Position numbers and translations under genes: made by a program. 64,000 nt of DNA, from positions 1,908,501 through 1,972,500 of the forward strand of contig JADJXH010000003.1 of NCBI GenBank assembly GCA_016715895.1, given 5' to 3'. A model generated the notes under the pieces. The model worked only from the letters and a program-made list of their open reading frames with translations. It was not told where the DNA came from and made no database searches. The first letter of the stretch is position 1; each line of letters begins with the position of its first letter. Source of the DNA: Flavobacteriales bacterium (lineage in GTDB: Bacteria > Bacteroidota > Bacteroidia > Flavobacteriales_F > PHOS-HE28). Shown here piece after piece: positions 1-8,314 of this stretch.

Positions 1-333
1 CTCGGCAAGGGGGTCCCAGATGCGCTCACCCCGGTCCATGGGCGGGTCCAGGCTCTCGGGCAGCTGCACGGAACCGTGCCTCAGGATGTCGACCTCCGTG
101 TCGAAGCGGATGATGCGTCGCCGCTCGAAGAACACGTTCAGGAACTGGGGCTTCACCCCATGGAAGCGTACCTCCAGCGTATCGGCGAGGATGACCGTGC
201 CGTTGGTCCGCTCCCATCCTGGATCCCACACCGGGTCATGGGTCCACGCCTGTGGGCGGTCCAGCATGCCCAGGTCCTGCGCCGCCGCGCTCCACCCCAT
301 CGCGGCAAGGCTGGCGATGAGGAGGGCACGCAT
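1..333 (-). CDS. Secreted protein of unknown function, N-terminal part (cut by left edge)
   Basis: The reading frame starts at an ATG at 331-333 and stays open to base 1 (111 codons), so only the N-terminus is visible. It opens with a signal peptide (MRALLIASLAAMGWSAAAQ), followed by a polar, Trp-rich stretch and a beta-rich segment around VILADTLEVRFHG and RRRIIRFDTEVDI. That layout is loosely like the start of DUF3857/transglutaminase-type secreted proteins, but too little is present to assign a family. The start is only 6 bases downstream of the der stop codon, so it is probably co-transcribed with der. Export through Sec is a reasonable inference from the signal peptide. Confidence 0.6.
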   Translation of the reverse strand, partial: MRALLIASLAAMGWSAAAQDLGMLDRPQAWTHDPVWDPGWERTNGTVILADTLEVRFHGVKPQFLNVFFERRRIIRFDTEVDILRHGSVQLPESLDPPMDRGERIWDPLAE

Positions 334-339
334 GGCGGA

Positions 340-1644
340 TCACTTCTTCCTCAGAAAGATACGGACGGGGACACCCGTGAAGCGGAAGTGCTGACGCAGC
401 TTGTTCTCCAGGAAGCGCACGTAGGGTGCCTTGATGTACTGGGGCAGATTGGCGTAGAACGCGAAGGAGGGCACCGGCGTGGGCAGCTGGTTGACGAACT
501 TGATCCGGATGGTCTTGCCCTTGTACATGGGCGGTCCCATGCGCTCCACCTCCGGGAGCATCACATCGTTCAACTGGCGGGTGGGGATCTTGCGCTCCCG
601 ATCGGCGTACACCTGCATGGCCATCTCCATCACCTTGTGGATGCGCTGCTTCTCCAGCACGGAGGTGAACACCACGGGCACATCGGAGAAGGGCGCGAGC
701 CGCTTCCGCACCTCGGCCTCGAAGGCCTTCATGGTGTTGGTCTCCTTGGCCACCAGGTCCCATTTGTTCACCACCACCACCACGCCCTTGCCGTTGCGCG
801 CGATGATGGAGAAGATGTGAAGGTCCTGCTGCTGCACGCCTTCGGTGGCATCCACGAGCAGCAGGCACACGTCGCTGTCCTCGATGGCGCGCACCGAGCG
901 GATCACGCTGTAGAACTCGATGTCCTCGTTCACGCGCTGGCGTTTGCGGATGCCGGCGGTGTCCAGGAGCATCACGTCGAAGCCGAACACGGTGTAGCGG
1001 GTGTGGATGGGGTCGCGCGTGGTGCCGGCCACCGGGGTCACGATGTTCTGCTGGCGGCCCAGAAGGGCGTTCACAAGGGATGACTTGCCCACGTTGGGGC
1101 GCCCCACGATGGCCAGCTTGGGCACGTCGGGGAGGGCTTCGGCGCTCGGCTTGCGGAAGCCGGCGACCAGGGTGTCGAGCAGATCGCCGGTGCCGGCGCC
1201 GCTCTGGGCGCTGATGCAATGCACCTCGCCCATTCCCAGGGTGTAGAACTCCGCGGCGTCGGCCTGCTTGTCGCCGGTGTCCACCTTGTTGGCCACCAGA
1301 TGCACCGTTCTCCTCGACTTCCGCAGCATGCCCGCGATCGCCTCGTCCATAGGCGTGAGGCCCTGGCGCACATCCACCAGGAAGAGGATCACATCGGACT
1401 CCTCGATGGCCAGCTCCACCTGGCGGCGGATCTCCGATTCGAAGACGTCGTCGCTGCCGGTGACATAGCCGCCGGTATCGATCACACTGAACACCGTGCC
1501 GGTCCACTCCACCTGGCCGTAGTGCCGGTCGCGGGTGGTGCCGGCGGTGGGGTCGGTGATGGCCTCCTGCTGCTCGGTGAGGCGGTTGAACAGGGTGCTC
1601 TTGCCCACGTTCGGGCGGCCCACGATGGCGACGATGTTGCTCAT
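340..1644 (-). CDS. der: GTPase Der (EngA), ribosome biogenesis
   Basis: This is a cytoplasmic tandem GTPase needed for 50S ribosomal subunit maturation. The 434-residue length is normal for the family. Two G domains are visible: the first P-loop GRPNVGKS at residues 9-16 with DTGGY and NKVD, the second GRPNVGKS near residue 180 with DTAGI and NKWD. A C-terminal KH-like domain ends in VRIFLRKK. The ATG at 1644 is the natural start because the first G domain begins a few residues later (MSNIVAIVGRPN). It sits downstream of era on the same strand, separated by a 100-bp palindromic repeat, and may be read through with the partial gene that follows. Every key motif is present. Confidence 0.97.
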   Translation of the reverse strand: MSNIVAIVGRPNVGKSTLFNRLTEQQEAITDPTAGTTRDRHYGQVEWTGTVFSVIDTGGYVTGSDDVFESEIRRQVELAIEESDVILFLVDVRQGLTPMDEAIAGMLRKSRRTVHLVANKVDTGDKQADAAEFYTLGMGEVHCISAQSGAGTGDLLDTLVAGFRKPSAEALPDVPKLAIVGRPNVGKSSLVNALLGRQQNIVTPVAGTTRDPIHTRYTVFGFDVMLLDTAGIRKRQRVNEDIEFYSVIRSVRAIEDSDVCLLLVDATEGVQQQDLHIFSIIARNGKGVVVVVNKWDLVAKETNTMKAFEAEVRKRLAPFSDVPVVFTSVLEKQRIHKVMEMAMQVYADRERKIPTRQLNDVMLPEVERMGPPMYKGKTIRIKFVNQLPTPVPSFAFYANLPQYIKAPYVRFLENKLRQHFRFTGVPVRIFLRKK

Positions 1645-1648
1645 TCAG

Positions 1649-1745
1649 TTGCGAGTGGTGAGCGACGAGTGGCGAGTGGCGGTTGGTGATGCACCGGTCC
1701 AGATGGGCACCAGCTCACCACTCGCCACTCGTCGCTCGCAACTCT
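1649..1745. repeat. Imperfect inverted repeat between era and der
   Basis: The 103-bp era-der spacer holds two arms, at about 1649-1679 and 1715-1744. Each contains GCGACGAGTGGCGAGTGG or its reverse complement, flanked by AGTTGCGAG at the outer edge. The arms are built from short GAGTGG/GCGAGTGG units, so each arm is itself repetitive. Transcripts in either direction could fold into a long hairpin. There is no T-run, so it does not look like a simple intrinsic terminator. It resembles small interspersed palindromic elements in intergenic DNA. Confidence 0.7.
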
Positions 1746-1747
1746 CA

Positions 1748-2623
1748 TCAGTATCCGTAGTTCCGAAGCTTCTTCTTGTCCTCGCGCCAATCGGGGTCGG
1801 CCTTCACCTTCAGGTCAAGGAAGACCTTGGTGCCCACGAAGCGCTCGATCGCCTCCCGGGCCTGGGTGCCCAACCGGCGCAACGCCCTGCCCCCTTCACC
1901 GATGAGGATGGCCTTCTGGCTCTCACGCATCACGATGATGTCGGCCTGGATGCGGGTGAGGGTGGAGCCCTCCTCATAGCTGTTCACCACCACTTCACAG
2001 CTGTATGGCACCTCCTGCTTGTAGAGGGCGAGGATGCGTTCGCGCACCAGTTCGGCCACGAAGAAGCGCATGTTGCGGTCGCTGAGCTCGTCCTTGGGGA
2101 AGTAGGGCGGATGTTCGGGCATGGCCTGCACCAGATGCTGGCGCAGTTCGTCGACGTGGAACCCGTGGAGCGCCGAGACCGGCACCACCTTCGCCGTCGG
2201 CAGCGCCTCCTGCCAGCGCTGACAGGCTTCCAGCACCTCGTCCTCCCCGCCCAGGTCCACCTTGTTCACCAGCACGAGCAGGGGACAGCCGGCCCGTCGC
2301 GCGCGGTCGAGCAGTGCCTGCGAGCGGTCAGGACGCTGGCGCAGCTCCACAAGGACCACCAGCACATCGGCATCGCGCAAGGCCTCATCGACCGCGGCCA
2401 TCATGCGTTCCTGCAGACCGTATTGCGGCTCCAGGATGCCGGGCGTGTCCCCGATCACCAACTGATGGTCCGGGCCGTTGATGAGCCCGAGGATGCGGTG
2501 GCGGGTGGTCTGGGCCTTGGGGTTGGTGATGGCCAGGGGCTCACCGAGCAGCGCGTTCAGCAGGGTGCTCTTCCCCGCGTTGGGCATGCCGATGATGTTG
2601 ACGAAACCGGCGCGGTGGCTCAT
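1748..2623 (-). CDS. era: GTPase Era, 16S rRNA maturation
   Basis: Era is an essential GTPase that binds the 3' end of 16S rRNA during 30S assembly. The 291-residue protein from the ATG at 2621-2623 has the P-loop GMPNAGKS at residues 12-19, DTPG, NKVD, and a C-terminal KH domain with GEGGRALRRLG, ending at YGY. The frame stays open upstream to 2758, but that extension runs through a tRNA gene and its terminator, so the start at 2623 is the right one. Clustering with der is common for ribosome-assembly GTPases. Confidence 0.97.
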   Translation of the reverse strand: MSHRAGFVNIIGMPNAGKSTLLNALLGEPLAITNPKAQTTRHRILGLINGPDHQLVIGDTPGILEPQYGLQERMMAAVDEALRDADVLVVLVELRQRPDRSQALLDRARRAGCPLLVLVNKVDLGGEDEVLEACQRWQEALPTAKVVPVSALHGFHVDELRQHLVQAMPEHPPYFPKDELSDRNMRFFVAELVRERILALYKQEVPYSCEVVVNSYEEGSTLTRIQADIIVMRESQKAILIGEGGRALRRLGTQAREAIERFVGTKVFLDLKVKADPDWREDKKKLRNYGY

Positions 2624-2660
2624 GGCTCTGCGAAGATGGGAGCGGGAGGGGCTGAAAGAA

Positions 2661-2687
2661 AGAGCCCGGTCGATCGGACCGGGCTCT
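2661..2687 (-). terminator. Intrinsic terminator of the tRNA-fMet gene
   Basis: There is a perfect 11-bp stem (AGAGCCCGGTC / GACCGGGCTCT) with a 5-base loop. On the minus strand it is followed by TTCTTTC. It begins 4 bases after the tRNA 3' end and sits before the era start, so it should separate tRNA transcription from era. Confidence 0.8.
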
Positions 2688-2691
2688 TGTG

Positions 2692-2764
2692 TAGCGGGGG
2701 CAGGACTCGAACCTGCGGCCTTCGGGTTATGAGCCCGACGAGCTACCATCTGCTCCACCCCGCA
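2692..2764 (-). tRNA. tRNA-Met (CAT), initiator type
   Basis: The minus strand folds into a 73-nt cloverleaf: acceptor stem GCGGGG/CCCCGC, anticodon loop CTCATAA with anticodon CAT, and a T arm GCAGG-TTCGAGT-CCTGC. Two initiator hallmarks are visible. The anticodon stem has three consecutive G:C pairs (GGG/CCC), and position 1:72 is an unpaired T:T. CCA is not encoded; the discriminator A is followed by CAC. Confidence 0.95.
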
Positions 2765-2772
2765 GTGGACCG

Positions 2773-2780
2773 CAAAGGTA
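2773..2780 (-). promoter_or_regulatory. Bacteroidota -7 promoter element for tRNA-fMet
   Basis: The minus strand reads TACCTTTG, an exact match to the Bacteroidota -7 consensus TAnnTTTG, 8 bases before the tRNA 5' end. No convincing TTG -33 element is seen upstream. Function is inferred from position and consensus match. Confidence 0.65.
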
Positions 2781-2802
2781 ACATTCTTTCGTTGCGGATG
2801 AA

Positions 2803-4731
2803 CTAGGCCTCCACGTCGAGCTCATCGAGGCGGGCGGAGGCGGCCTCCCAGTCGGCCATCACGGCGGCGATGCGCTGGGCCAGTTCGCCGAGCCGGGCGT
2901 AGCCCTTGTCCAGTTCGGCGGCGGGCAGGCCGGCGGCCATCACCTTGGCCTGCAGGGCCTTTTCCTCCTGCTCCAGGGCGGCGAGCTCCTTTTCCGCACG
3001 CTCCACCTGGTTCTGCACCCGGCGGCGCTCCTTCTCACGCTCCTTGCGCTCGTGGTAGTCGCTGCGCTGGCCGCTGGCGGCCTTCGCCGGTGCGGTCCGC
3101 GCACTGCTGGCGCCCATGTCGGCGGCCTGCAGGGCCTTGCGCTTCTCGATCAGCTCCAGGATGTCCAGATGCTGATCGCGGATGCGGCCGCCGTCGAGCT
3201 CCAGGATGCGGTGGGTGAGGCCATGCAGAAAATCGCGGTCGTGGCTGACGAGCAGGAAGGTGCCGTCGTAGTTCTTGAGCGCCTCCTTGAGCACGTCCTT
3301 GCTCTGGATGTCCAGGTGGTGGGTGGGTTCGTCGAGCAGCAGGAAGTTCAGCGGGCGCAGCAGCATGCAGCACAGGGCCAGGCGGGCACGTTCGCCGCCG
3401 CTGAGCACCTTCACCTTCTTGTCCACGTCCTCCCCGCTGAAGAGGAAGGCCCCGAGCATGGCGCGCACCCGTGGTCGGTTCTCCTCGCTCGCGGCATCCT
3501 CCGCGGTCTCCAGCACGGTGCGCCTGGGCTCCAGCCGCTCGGGCATGTCCTGAGCATAGTAGCCCAGCACAACGCCATGTCCCAGGCGGATCTCGCCCTC
3601 GAACGGCTCCTCGCCCACCATCATGCGGATGAGCGTGCTCTTGCCCGTGCCGTTGGCACCCACCAGGGCCAGGTGCTCGCCCTTGCCGATGGTGAGCTCG
3701 GCATGGCTGAAGATGCGCTTGGGACCGTAGGCCTTGCTCACGTCCTTCACCTCGGTGATGAGCTTGCCGGCATGCGGCGCGGGCGGGAAGCGTACGACCA
3801 GCTTTCGGAGGTCCTCGTCCTCCACCTCGATGCGGTCAAGGTTCTCCAGCTTGGTGATGAGGCTCTGGGCGAATGCGGCCTTGCTGGCCTTCGCCCGGTA
3901 CTTGTTGATGAGCTCCTGGGTCTTCTCGATGTACTTCTGCTGGTCCTTCGCGGCGGCCATCTGCTGCTCGCGTTCCACCTTGCGCAGCTCCACGTACTGG
4001 CTCCAGGGCACCTTGCGGTCGATCAGCTCGCCGCCTGTGACCTCCAGGGTGCGCTTGGTGAGGCGGTCCAGAAAGGTCTTGTCGTGGCTGATCAGCACCA
4101 GCGCGGCCGGATAGGTGCGCAGCAGGTCCTCGAGCCATTGGATCGCGGGCAGGTCGAGGTGGTTGGTGGGTTCGTCCAGCAACAGCAGGTCGGGCTGCAA
4201 CAGCAGGATGCGGGCCAGCTCGGCGCGCATGCGCCAGCCGCCGCTCAGCTCGGCCAGCGGGCGGTGGATGTCCTCGCCCACGAAGCCCAGGCCCTTCAGC
4301 ATGCGTTCCACCTGCTGGTCATGGTCGGCCACCCCAAGGGCGTTGAGCCGCTCATGGGCATGGGCCAGCATGGTGGCCAGTTCCATCTGCTGCTCCACCT
4401 CGGTGGCCGTTTCCAGCTCCTTCTCGATCCGGTCGAGCGAGGCGCGCAAGTGCTGGGCCTCTTCGAAGGCCTTCTCGGCCACCTGACGCGGGCTGAGGGT
4501 CAGGTCGTGGTCCATCTGCTGGGGCAGGTAGCCCAGGGTGAGCTCACGCGGACGACCGATGCTGCCCTTGTCGTAGGCCTGCTGGCCGGCCAGGATCTTC
4601 AGCAGGGTGCTCTTGCCGGCCCCATTGCGCCCCACCAGGCCGATGCGGTCGTCGCTCCCGATGAAGAACGACACCCCGTCGAACATGGGGCGCTGGCCGA
4701 AGTGCAGCGTGAGACCGGAGACGTCGATCAT
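2803..4731 (-). CDS. ABC-F family ATPase (two ABC domains, no membrane domain)
   Basis: This 642-residue soluble protein has two ATP-binding cassettes. The first has Walker A GRNGAGKS (about 35-42), signature LSGGWRMRAELAR and Walker B LLLLDEPTNHLD. The second has Walker A GANGTGKS, signature LSGGERARLAL and Walker B LLLDEPTHHLD. A charged interdomain linker (about 235-300) and a C-terminal coiled coil rich in Glu, Lys and Arg (about 530-635) are typical of ABC-F factors, which act on the ribosome rather than as transporters. A TACCTTTG promoter element precedes the start. It could be an Uup- or YdiF/EttA-like member; the subgroup cannot be settled by eye. Confidence 0.93.
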   Translation of the reverse strand: MIDVSGLTLHFGQRPMFDGVSFFIGSDDRIGLVGRNGAGKSTLLKILAGQQAYDKGSIGRPRELTLGYLPQQMDHDLTLSPRQVAEKAFEEAQHLRASLDRIEKELETATEVEQQMELATMLAHAHERLNALGVADHDQQVERMLKGLGFVGEDIHRPLAELSGGWRMRAELARILLLQPDLLLLDEPTNHLDLPAIQWLEDLLRTYPAALVLISHDKTFLDRLTKRTLEVTGGELIDRKVPWSQYVELRKVEREQQMAAAKDQQKYIEKTQELINKYRAKASKAAFAQSLITKLENLDRIEVEDEDLRKLVVRFPPAPHAGKLITEVKDVSKAYGPKRIFSHAELTIGKGEHLALVGANGTGKSTLIRMMVGEEPFEGEIRLGHGVVLGYYAQDMPERLEPRRTVLETAEDAASEENRPRVRAMLGAFLFSGEDVDKKVKVLSGGERARLALCCMLLRPLNFLLLDEPTHHLDIQSKDVLKEALKNYDGTFLLVSHDRDFLHGLTHRILELDGGRIRDQHLDILELIEKRKALQAADMGASSARTAPAKAASGQRSDYHERKEREKERRRVQNQVERAEKELAALEQEEKALQAKVMAAGLPAAELDKGYARLGELAQRIAAVMADWEAASARLDELDVEA

Positions 4732-4754
4732 GGCCGGATGGGCGGAAAAGGCCG

Positions 4755-4762
4755 CAAAGGTA
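4755..4762 (-). promoter_or_regulatory. Bacteroidota -7 promoter element for the ABC-F gene
   Basis: TACCTTTG on the minus strand, 24 bases upstream of the ABC-F ATG, matches TAnnTTTG exactly and is followed by GCGG as in the tRNA-fMet and miaB promoters of this window. No clear -33 TTG is present. Confidence 0.6.
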
Positions 4763-4795
4763 CGGGCTTCCGGGCCACCTGGTGGGCGTGAACGA

Positions 4796-4824
4796 CGAAG
4801 CCCCCCGCGGTGCGGAGGGCTTCG
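4796..4824 (-). terminator. Hairpin terminator downstream of gldN
   Basis: The stem CGAAGCCC/GGGCTTCG is extended by an imperfect GC-rich inner part around a short loop. It lies about 20 bases after the gldN stop codon at the end of the porP-gldKLMN cluster. The T-tract is weak, so termination strength is uncertain. Confidence 0.6.
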
Positions 4825-4842
4825 GTCGACGGCTAAGGCCGC

Positions 4843-5730
4843 TTAGAAATTCCAGAGGTCGTGCTCGAACTCGAAGAGCGACTGCTTGATCTCCTCGCCC
4901 TCCAGCAGCGCATCCAGGCCCGTGCGGTACTGGTTGATGCTGCGGTCATACACGTTGCTCCACTTGATGATCGTGCTGCTGAACTGGCGCTTCCAGAAGA
5001 GGTCCTCGTAGCTGCGCCGCTCGGCATCGTTCTCCCGGTTGAAGACGTCCCAGTTGGCGAAGACATAGCGGCACTCGGGGAAGTACAACCAGAACAGGGT
5101 CTGAAAGCCTTTGGACTCGCCGTCGTCGCCGATCTTCTCCCGCATGGGCGCGATGCCGATGATGCGGATGTCCATCGAGCTGCGCTGTTTATCGAAGACC
5201 CAGTCCTCCTTGATGCGGTAGCGCTTCACCTCGGCCGATTCCAGCGGGATCTCCTGCACCACCTGGATGAACTCCCCGGGGTTGCTGGGGTCCTCGGTGA
5301 GCTGGGTGTCCACCTTCATGAACATGTCCTTGAGCTCGCTGGGGGGCAGCGCCTTCTTGAACTCATCCTCATCGCCCAGGGCACCGGCGCTGTAAGCCGT
5401 GATGGAGCCATCGGTGAGCAGGGCCTGGCGGATGACGTCGAACAGGCTTTTCCGGTCGCTGATGGGCGTCACGGGGTAGTACAACGGGTGATTGATCTTC
5501 TCACGAAGGTCGATCTCGCGCCACACGCGGCGGGCCCACATCACATCGGCCTCACGGATGTGGGCGTAGGGCACCACCCGCTTGGTCTTTGTATGCTCCT
5601 TGATGTACGCCCCGTCCAACACGGTCTGTGCCGTGGCGGTGCCGGCGAACGACGCGAGCAGTACCGACCCGATGAGGGCGGCCTGCAGGGAACGGACGAC
5701 GTGCTTCATGGTCATGGGGCGTTGGTTCAT
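4843..5730 (-). CDS. gldN: GldN, T9SS/gliding core periplasmic protein
   Basis: GldN (PorN) forms, with lipoprotein GldK, the periplasmic ring of the type IX secretion system. The 295-residue protein starts at an ATG overlapping the gldM stop by one base (TGATG), indicating translational coupling. A signal peptide (about residues 10-35, ending TATAQ) is followed by family-typical sequence such as MWARRVWREIDLREK, NHPLYYP and WLYFPECRYVFANW. A TTG one codon upstream is a less likely start, and an internal ATG (MTMKHVV) is possible. It is the last gene of the cluster and is followed by a hairpin. Confidence 0.95.
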   Translation of the reverse strand: MNQRPMTMKHVVRSLQAALIGSVLLASFAGTATAQTVLDGAYIKEHTKTKRVVPYAHIREADVMWARRVWREIDLREKINHPLYYPVTPISDRKSLFDVIRQALLTDGSITAYSAGALGDEDEFKKALPPSELKDMFMKVDTQLTEDPSNPGEFIQVVQEIPLESAEVKRYRIKEDWVFDKQRSSMDIRIIGIAPMREKIGDDGESKGFQTLFWLYFPECRYVFANWDVFNRENDAERRSYEDLFWKRQFSSTIIKWSNVYDRSINQYRTGLDALLEGEEIKQSLFEFEHDLWNF

Positions 5731-7382
5731 CAAACGACCTTCAACGACAGGGAGGCGATACCGGTGACGGTGCCATCAGGCTTGCGGACCTTGATGTTGT
5801 CCACATAGACCTTGCTGCCCACCTTCACCTTGCTCAACAACTCCTTCTGGTCGGCGTTCAGGGTGTTGCCTTTGTTGCTCTTCTCCGCATACGTGCCGGA
5901 GACCGACACGCCGATGTTGAACTCGACCACCTCGAACTTCAGGTCGAACTCGAAGCCCTCCATCTTGGCAATGACGCCCAGGGCGGCGGTGAGCTCGGCC
6001 TTCTTCACCGTGGCATCGCCGGCACCCTTGCCGGCGAACTGCGGCGTCGGGTTGGGCACGGACTTCACGCGGAACTTCACGCCCGGCATGCTCTTGCGCT
6101 GGCCGTTGGGCATCTCCACGCTGACGTTCACCGTGGCTTCGGTGCCCTTGCCGGGCTTCACGATGTAGCCCTGAGCGGCCTTGGTGATCGAGCCATTGTC
6201 GATGCTGGGCGTGATCTTGTCCGCGCTGAAGCCGGGCACGCTGACGTCCACCGGATTGTCGATGCCGCGGTAGAACACGTTCATCTTGGTGGGGCTCACC
6301 ACCACGTTGGGCTGGGCCACCTCGTAATTGGCATAGAAGGGGTAGCGCTTCTCCGCCTGGCCGGCCTGCTTGAACTTGATGATGCCCTTCCACTCCTTGG
6401 ACCCGACACCCTGCCCCGGGAGGCGCAGCTTGCCTTTGCCATCGATCCCGATGGGGACGATCTCCTTGTCGCCGATGACCTCCATCTTCACCGTATCGAT
6501 GGTGCCGTTCTTGCTCAGCTCCACAACGGGAGGGTTCAGGGGGTCATACCCGGCGAGGTACACATCGGCGCGGAACGAATCGCCCACGGTGATGTAGTTG
6601 CTGACGGGCAGCACCACGGGGGCGAGCTCCGAGAATTTCATCGCCGCACCTTCCACCTCACCCATGAGGTAGCTCACGCATTCGTTCTCCACGTTGCGGA
6701 CGTCGCTCTGCAGCTTGGACAGGATGGTGATGCCGGCGGCGAGGGGAACATGGTAGAAGTTGATGCTCTCCCAATTGTTCATCGTGCCGGACGCATCACG
6801 GCGGTCGCTCAGATCGAACACACGCTCCACCTGGGCCACAAGGCCCGGGTTGCTGGCGGCCACCTGCTTGATCTTGTCGCGAAAGGCCTCGATCTTGCCC
6901 CGCAGCTCACGGGCGGTCAGTTCGCCCTCCTTCGGCTTGCTGGGTTCGGAGCCGACCATCAATTCCGTGATCTTGTTGTTGTCGTCCTTTTTGCCCACCA
7001 AGGCCAGGTTGATGATGGTGTCACGGCCTTTCTCGTCCTTGCCGATCACCTTGTCCTCGGGAAGGCCTTCGGTCGCGGAGATCACCTTCACCTTCACGCG
7101 GTCGATGTGCGCCAGAAGGTCCGAGGCCATGGCCTGCACCGCCTGTGCCTCACCCCACGCCTTTCCGTATTTCTTGGGGTTCTCCGCGGCGAGCCCCGAG
7201 AAGCTCGCGTAGGTGGCGTCCATCTTGTCCTTCAACGTCAACTTGGTGGTCTCCAGACCGTTGTTCACGGTCACGAAGCTGTCCAGGATCTCCTTGGACA
7301 CGTTCAAGGCCAGAAGGGCGGTCAACACGAGGTACATCATGTTGATCATCTTCTGACGCGGTGTCTGTTTGCCACTTGCCAT
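5730..7382 (-). CDS. gldM: GldM, T9SS/gliding motor shaft protein
   Basis: GldM (PorM) is an inner-membrane protein whose single N-terminal helix sits inside the GldL pentamer and whose long periplasmic part reaches the GldK/GldN ring. At 550 residues the length is close to usual. A short cytoplasmic start (MASGKQTPRQK) precedes one hydrophobic helix (MINMMYLVLTALLALNV, about 13-30). The rest is periplasmic beta-rich sequence with no further membrane segments. It lies 51 bases after gldL and overlaps gldN. Motor coupling to the proton gradient is known for the family, not shown here. Confidence 0.96.
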   Translation of the reverse strand: MASGKQTPRQKMINMMYLVLTALLALNVSKEILDSFVTVNNGLETTKLTLKDKMDATYASFSGLAAENPKKYGKAWGEAQAVQAMASDLLAHIDRVKVKVISATEGLPEDKVIGKDEKGRDTIINLALVGKKDDNNKITELMVGSEPSKPKEGELTARELRGKIEAFRDKIKQVAASNPGLVAQVERVFDLSDRRDASGTMNNWESINFYHVPLAAGITILSKLQSDVRNVENECVSYLMGEVEGAAMKFSELAPVVLPVSNYITVGDSFRADVYLAGYDPLNPPVVELSKNGTIDTVKMEVIGDKEIVPIGIDGKGKLRLPGQGVGSKEWKGIIKFKQAGQAEKRYPFYANYEVAQPNVVVSPTKMNVFYRGIDNPVDVSVPGFSADKITPSIDNGSITKAAQGYIVKPGKGTEATVNVSVEMPNGQRKSMPGVKFRVKSVPNPTPQFAGKGAGDATVKKAELTAALGVIAKMEGFEFDLKFEVVEFNIGVSVSGTYAEKSNKGNTLNADQKELLSKVKVGSKVYVDNIKVRKPDGTVTGIASLSLKVV

Positions 7383-7433
7383 GGTTCTACCAGCGGGTTT
7401 TGGTCCGTGCTAGGTCAGGGATGCAAGCGGCGC

Positions 7434-8222
7434 TCAGCGCACCGTCATGGCGTTCAGCATGTTGCCGTACACCGTGTTGAGCTTCTGGAGGTTGTCGCTC
7501 AGTTGGGCGATGTTGTCCTTGTAGCGCTTGGTGTCGTCCACGCTGTTGCGCAGGTTGGTGAGCAGTTCGCCCACGCCCTCGAACATCTGGTTGGCGGCCT
7601 CGAGCTTCTCGCGGCTGCTGCGCAGCTGCATCTCGTACATCTCGTTCAGCGCGCTGAGGTTCTGGCTCATGCGGCTGAGGCTCTCGCCGGCGCTCTTGCC
7701 CGCGTCCACGTTGTCCGTGAGGCCCACGAGGCTCTCGCTCGCCTTGGCGTAGCTGTCGCTGAGGCTGCTCACCTTGGTGCTGGCGTCCTTCAGGCTGTTC
7801 GCGTACTCGTTGGTGGCGGCGGCGGCGCCGGTGATCTCGGTCATCTGCTTGGCCTGATCGCTCAGGGAGCGCATGCCGTTGCCCAGGCTTTCGATGAGCT
7901 CGGGCTCGATCTTGGCGGCCTCCAGCATGTCATCCAACTGCTCCGTGATGGAACGCTGGTCGTCCTTGCGGAAGTCGTCACCCTCGGCGCGTTCGCCCGT
8001 GGCGAGCTCGGGGTACACCAAGCTCCAATCGGGGTCCTCGTGCGGGGGTTCGAAGGCCGAGAAGAAGAAGATGATGGCCTCCGTACTGAGGCCCAGGATG
8101 AGGAAAAGGTCCGCAGCGGGCCAGTGCTGGATCTTGAACAGCGCGCCCACGATCACGACCGCGGCACCGATCCCGTACAACTTGGCCATGAAGTTCTTCC
8201 ACTTCTTGCTACCGGGTTTCAT
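7434..8222 (-). CDS. gldL: GldL, proton-driven T9SS/gliding motor subunit
   Basis: GldL forms the membrane pentamer that converts proton flow into rotation of GldM. Two transmembrane helices are evident at about residues 14-30 and 38-56. The second contains Glu48 in LGLSTEAIIFF, matching the conserved motor glutamate of the family, and Lys30 lies at the end of the first helix. The remainder (about 60-262) is polar, Ser/Asn/Leu-rich and predicted cytoplasmic helical. The 262-residue length fits. It is encoded between gldK (92-bp gap) and gldM (51-bp gap). Confidence 0.95.
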   Translation of the reverse strand: MKPGSKKWKNFMAKLYGIGAAVVIVGALFKIQHWPAADLFLILGLSTEAIIFFFSAFEPPHEDPDWSLVYPELATGERAEGDDFRKDDQRSITEQLDDMLEAAKIEPELIESLGNGMRSLSDQAKQMTEITGAAAATNEYANSLKDASTKVSSLSDSYAKASESLVGLTDNVDAGKSAGESLSRMSQNLSALNEMYEMQLRSSREKLEAANQMFEGVGELLTNLRNSVDDTKRYKDNIAQLSDNLQKLNTVYGNMLNAMTVR

Positions 8223-8314
8223 CGTTCGTCCTTGCGTTTTAGGTTGATCTGAAGAGTTGGTCCTTCTATCGAGCGGCCCCGTGCAGGTTCAGTGCGGAGG
8301 CTGTTCTTCTGGTC

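Noticed and set aside
2624..2758. Upstream in-frame extension of era
   Set aside because: The extension runs through the intrinsic terminator and most of the tRNA-fMet gene and encodes no family sequence; the ATG at 2623 gives the standard Era N-terminus.
3052..4791. Open frame (579 codons) opposite the ABC-F gene
   Set aside because: Antisense shadow with no recognisable motif; the minus frame has complete Walker and signature motifs.
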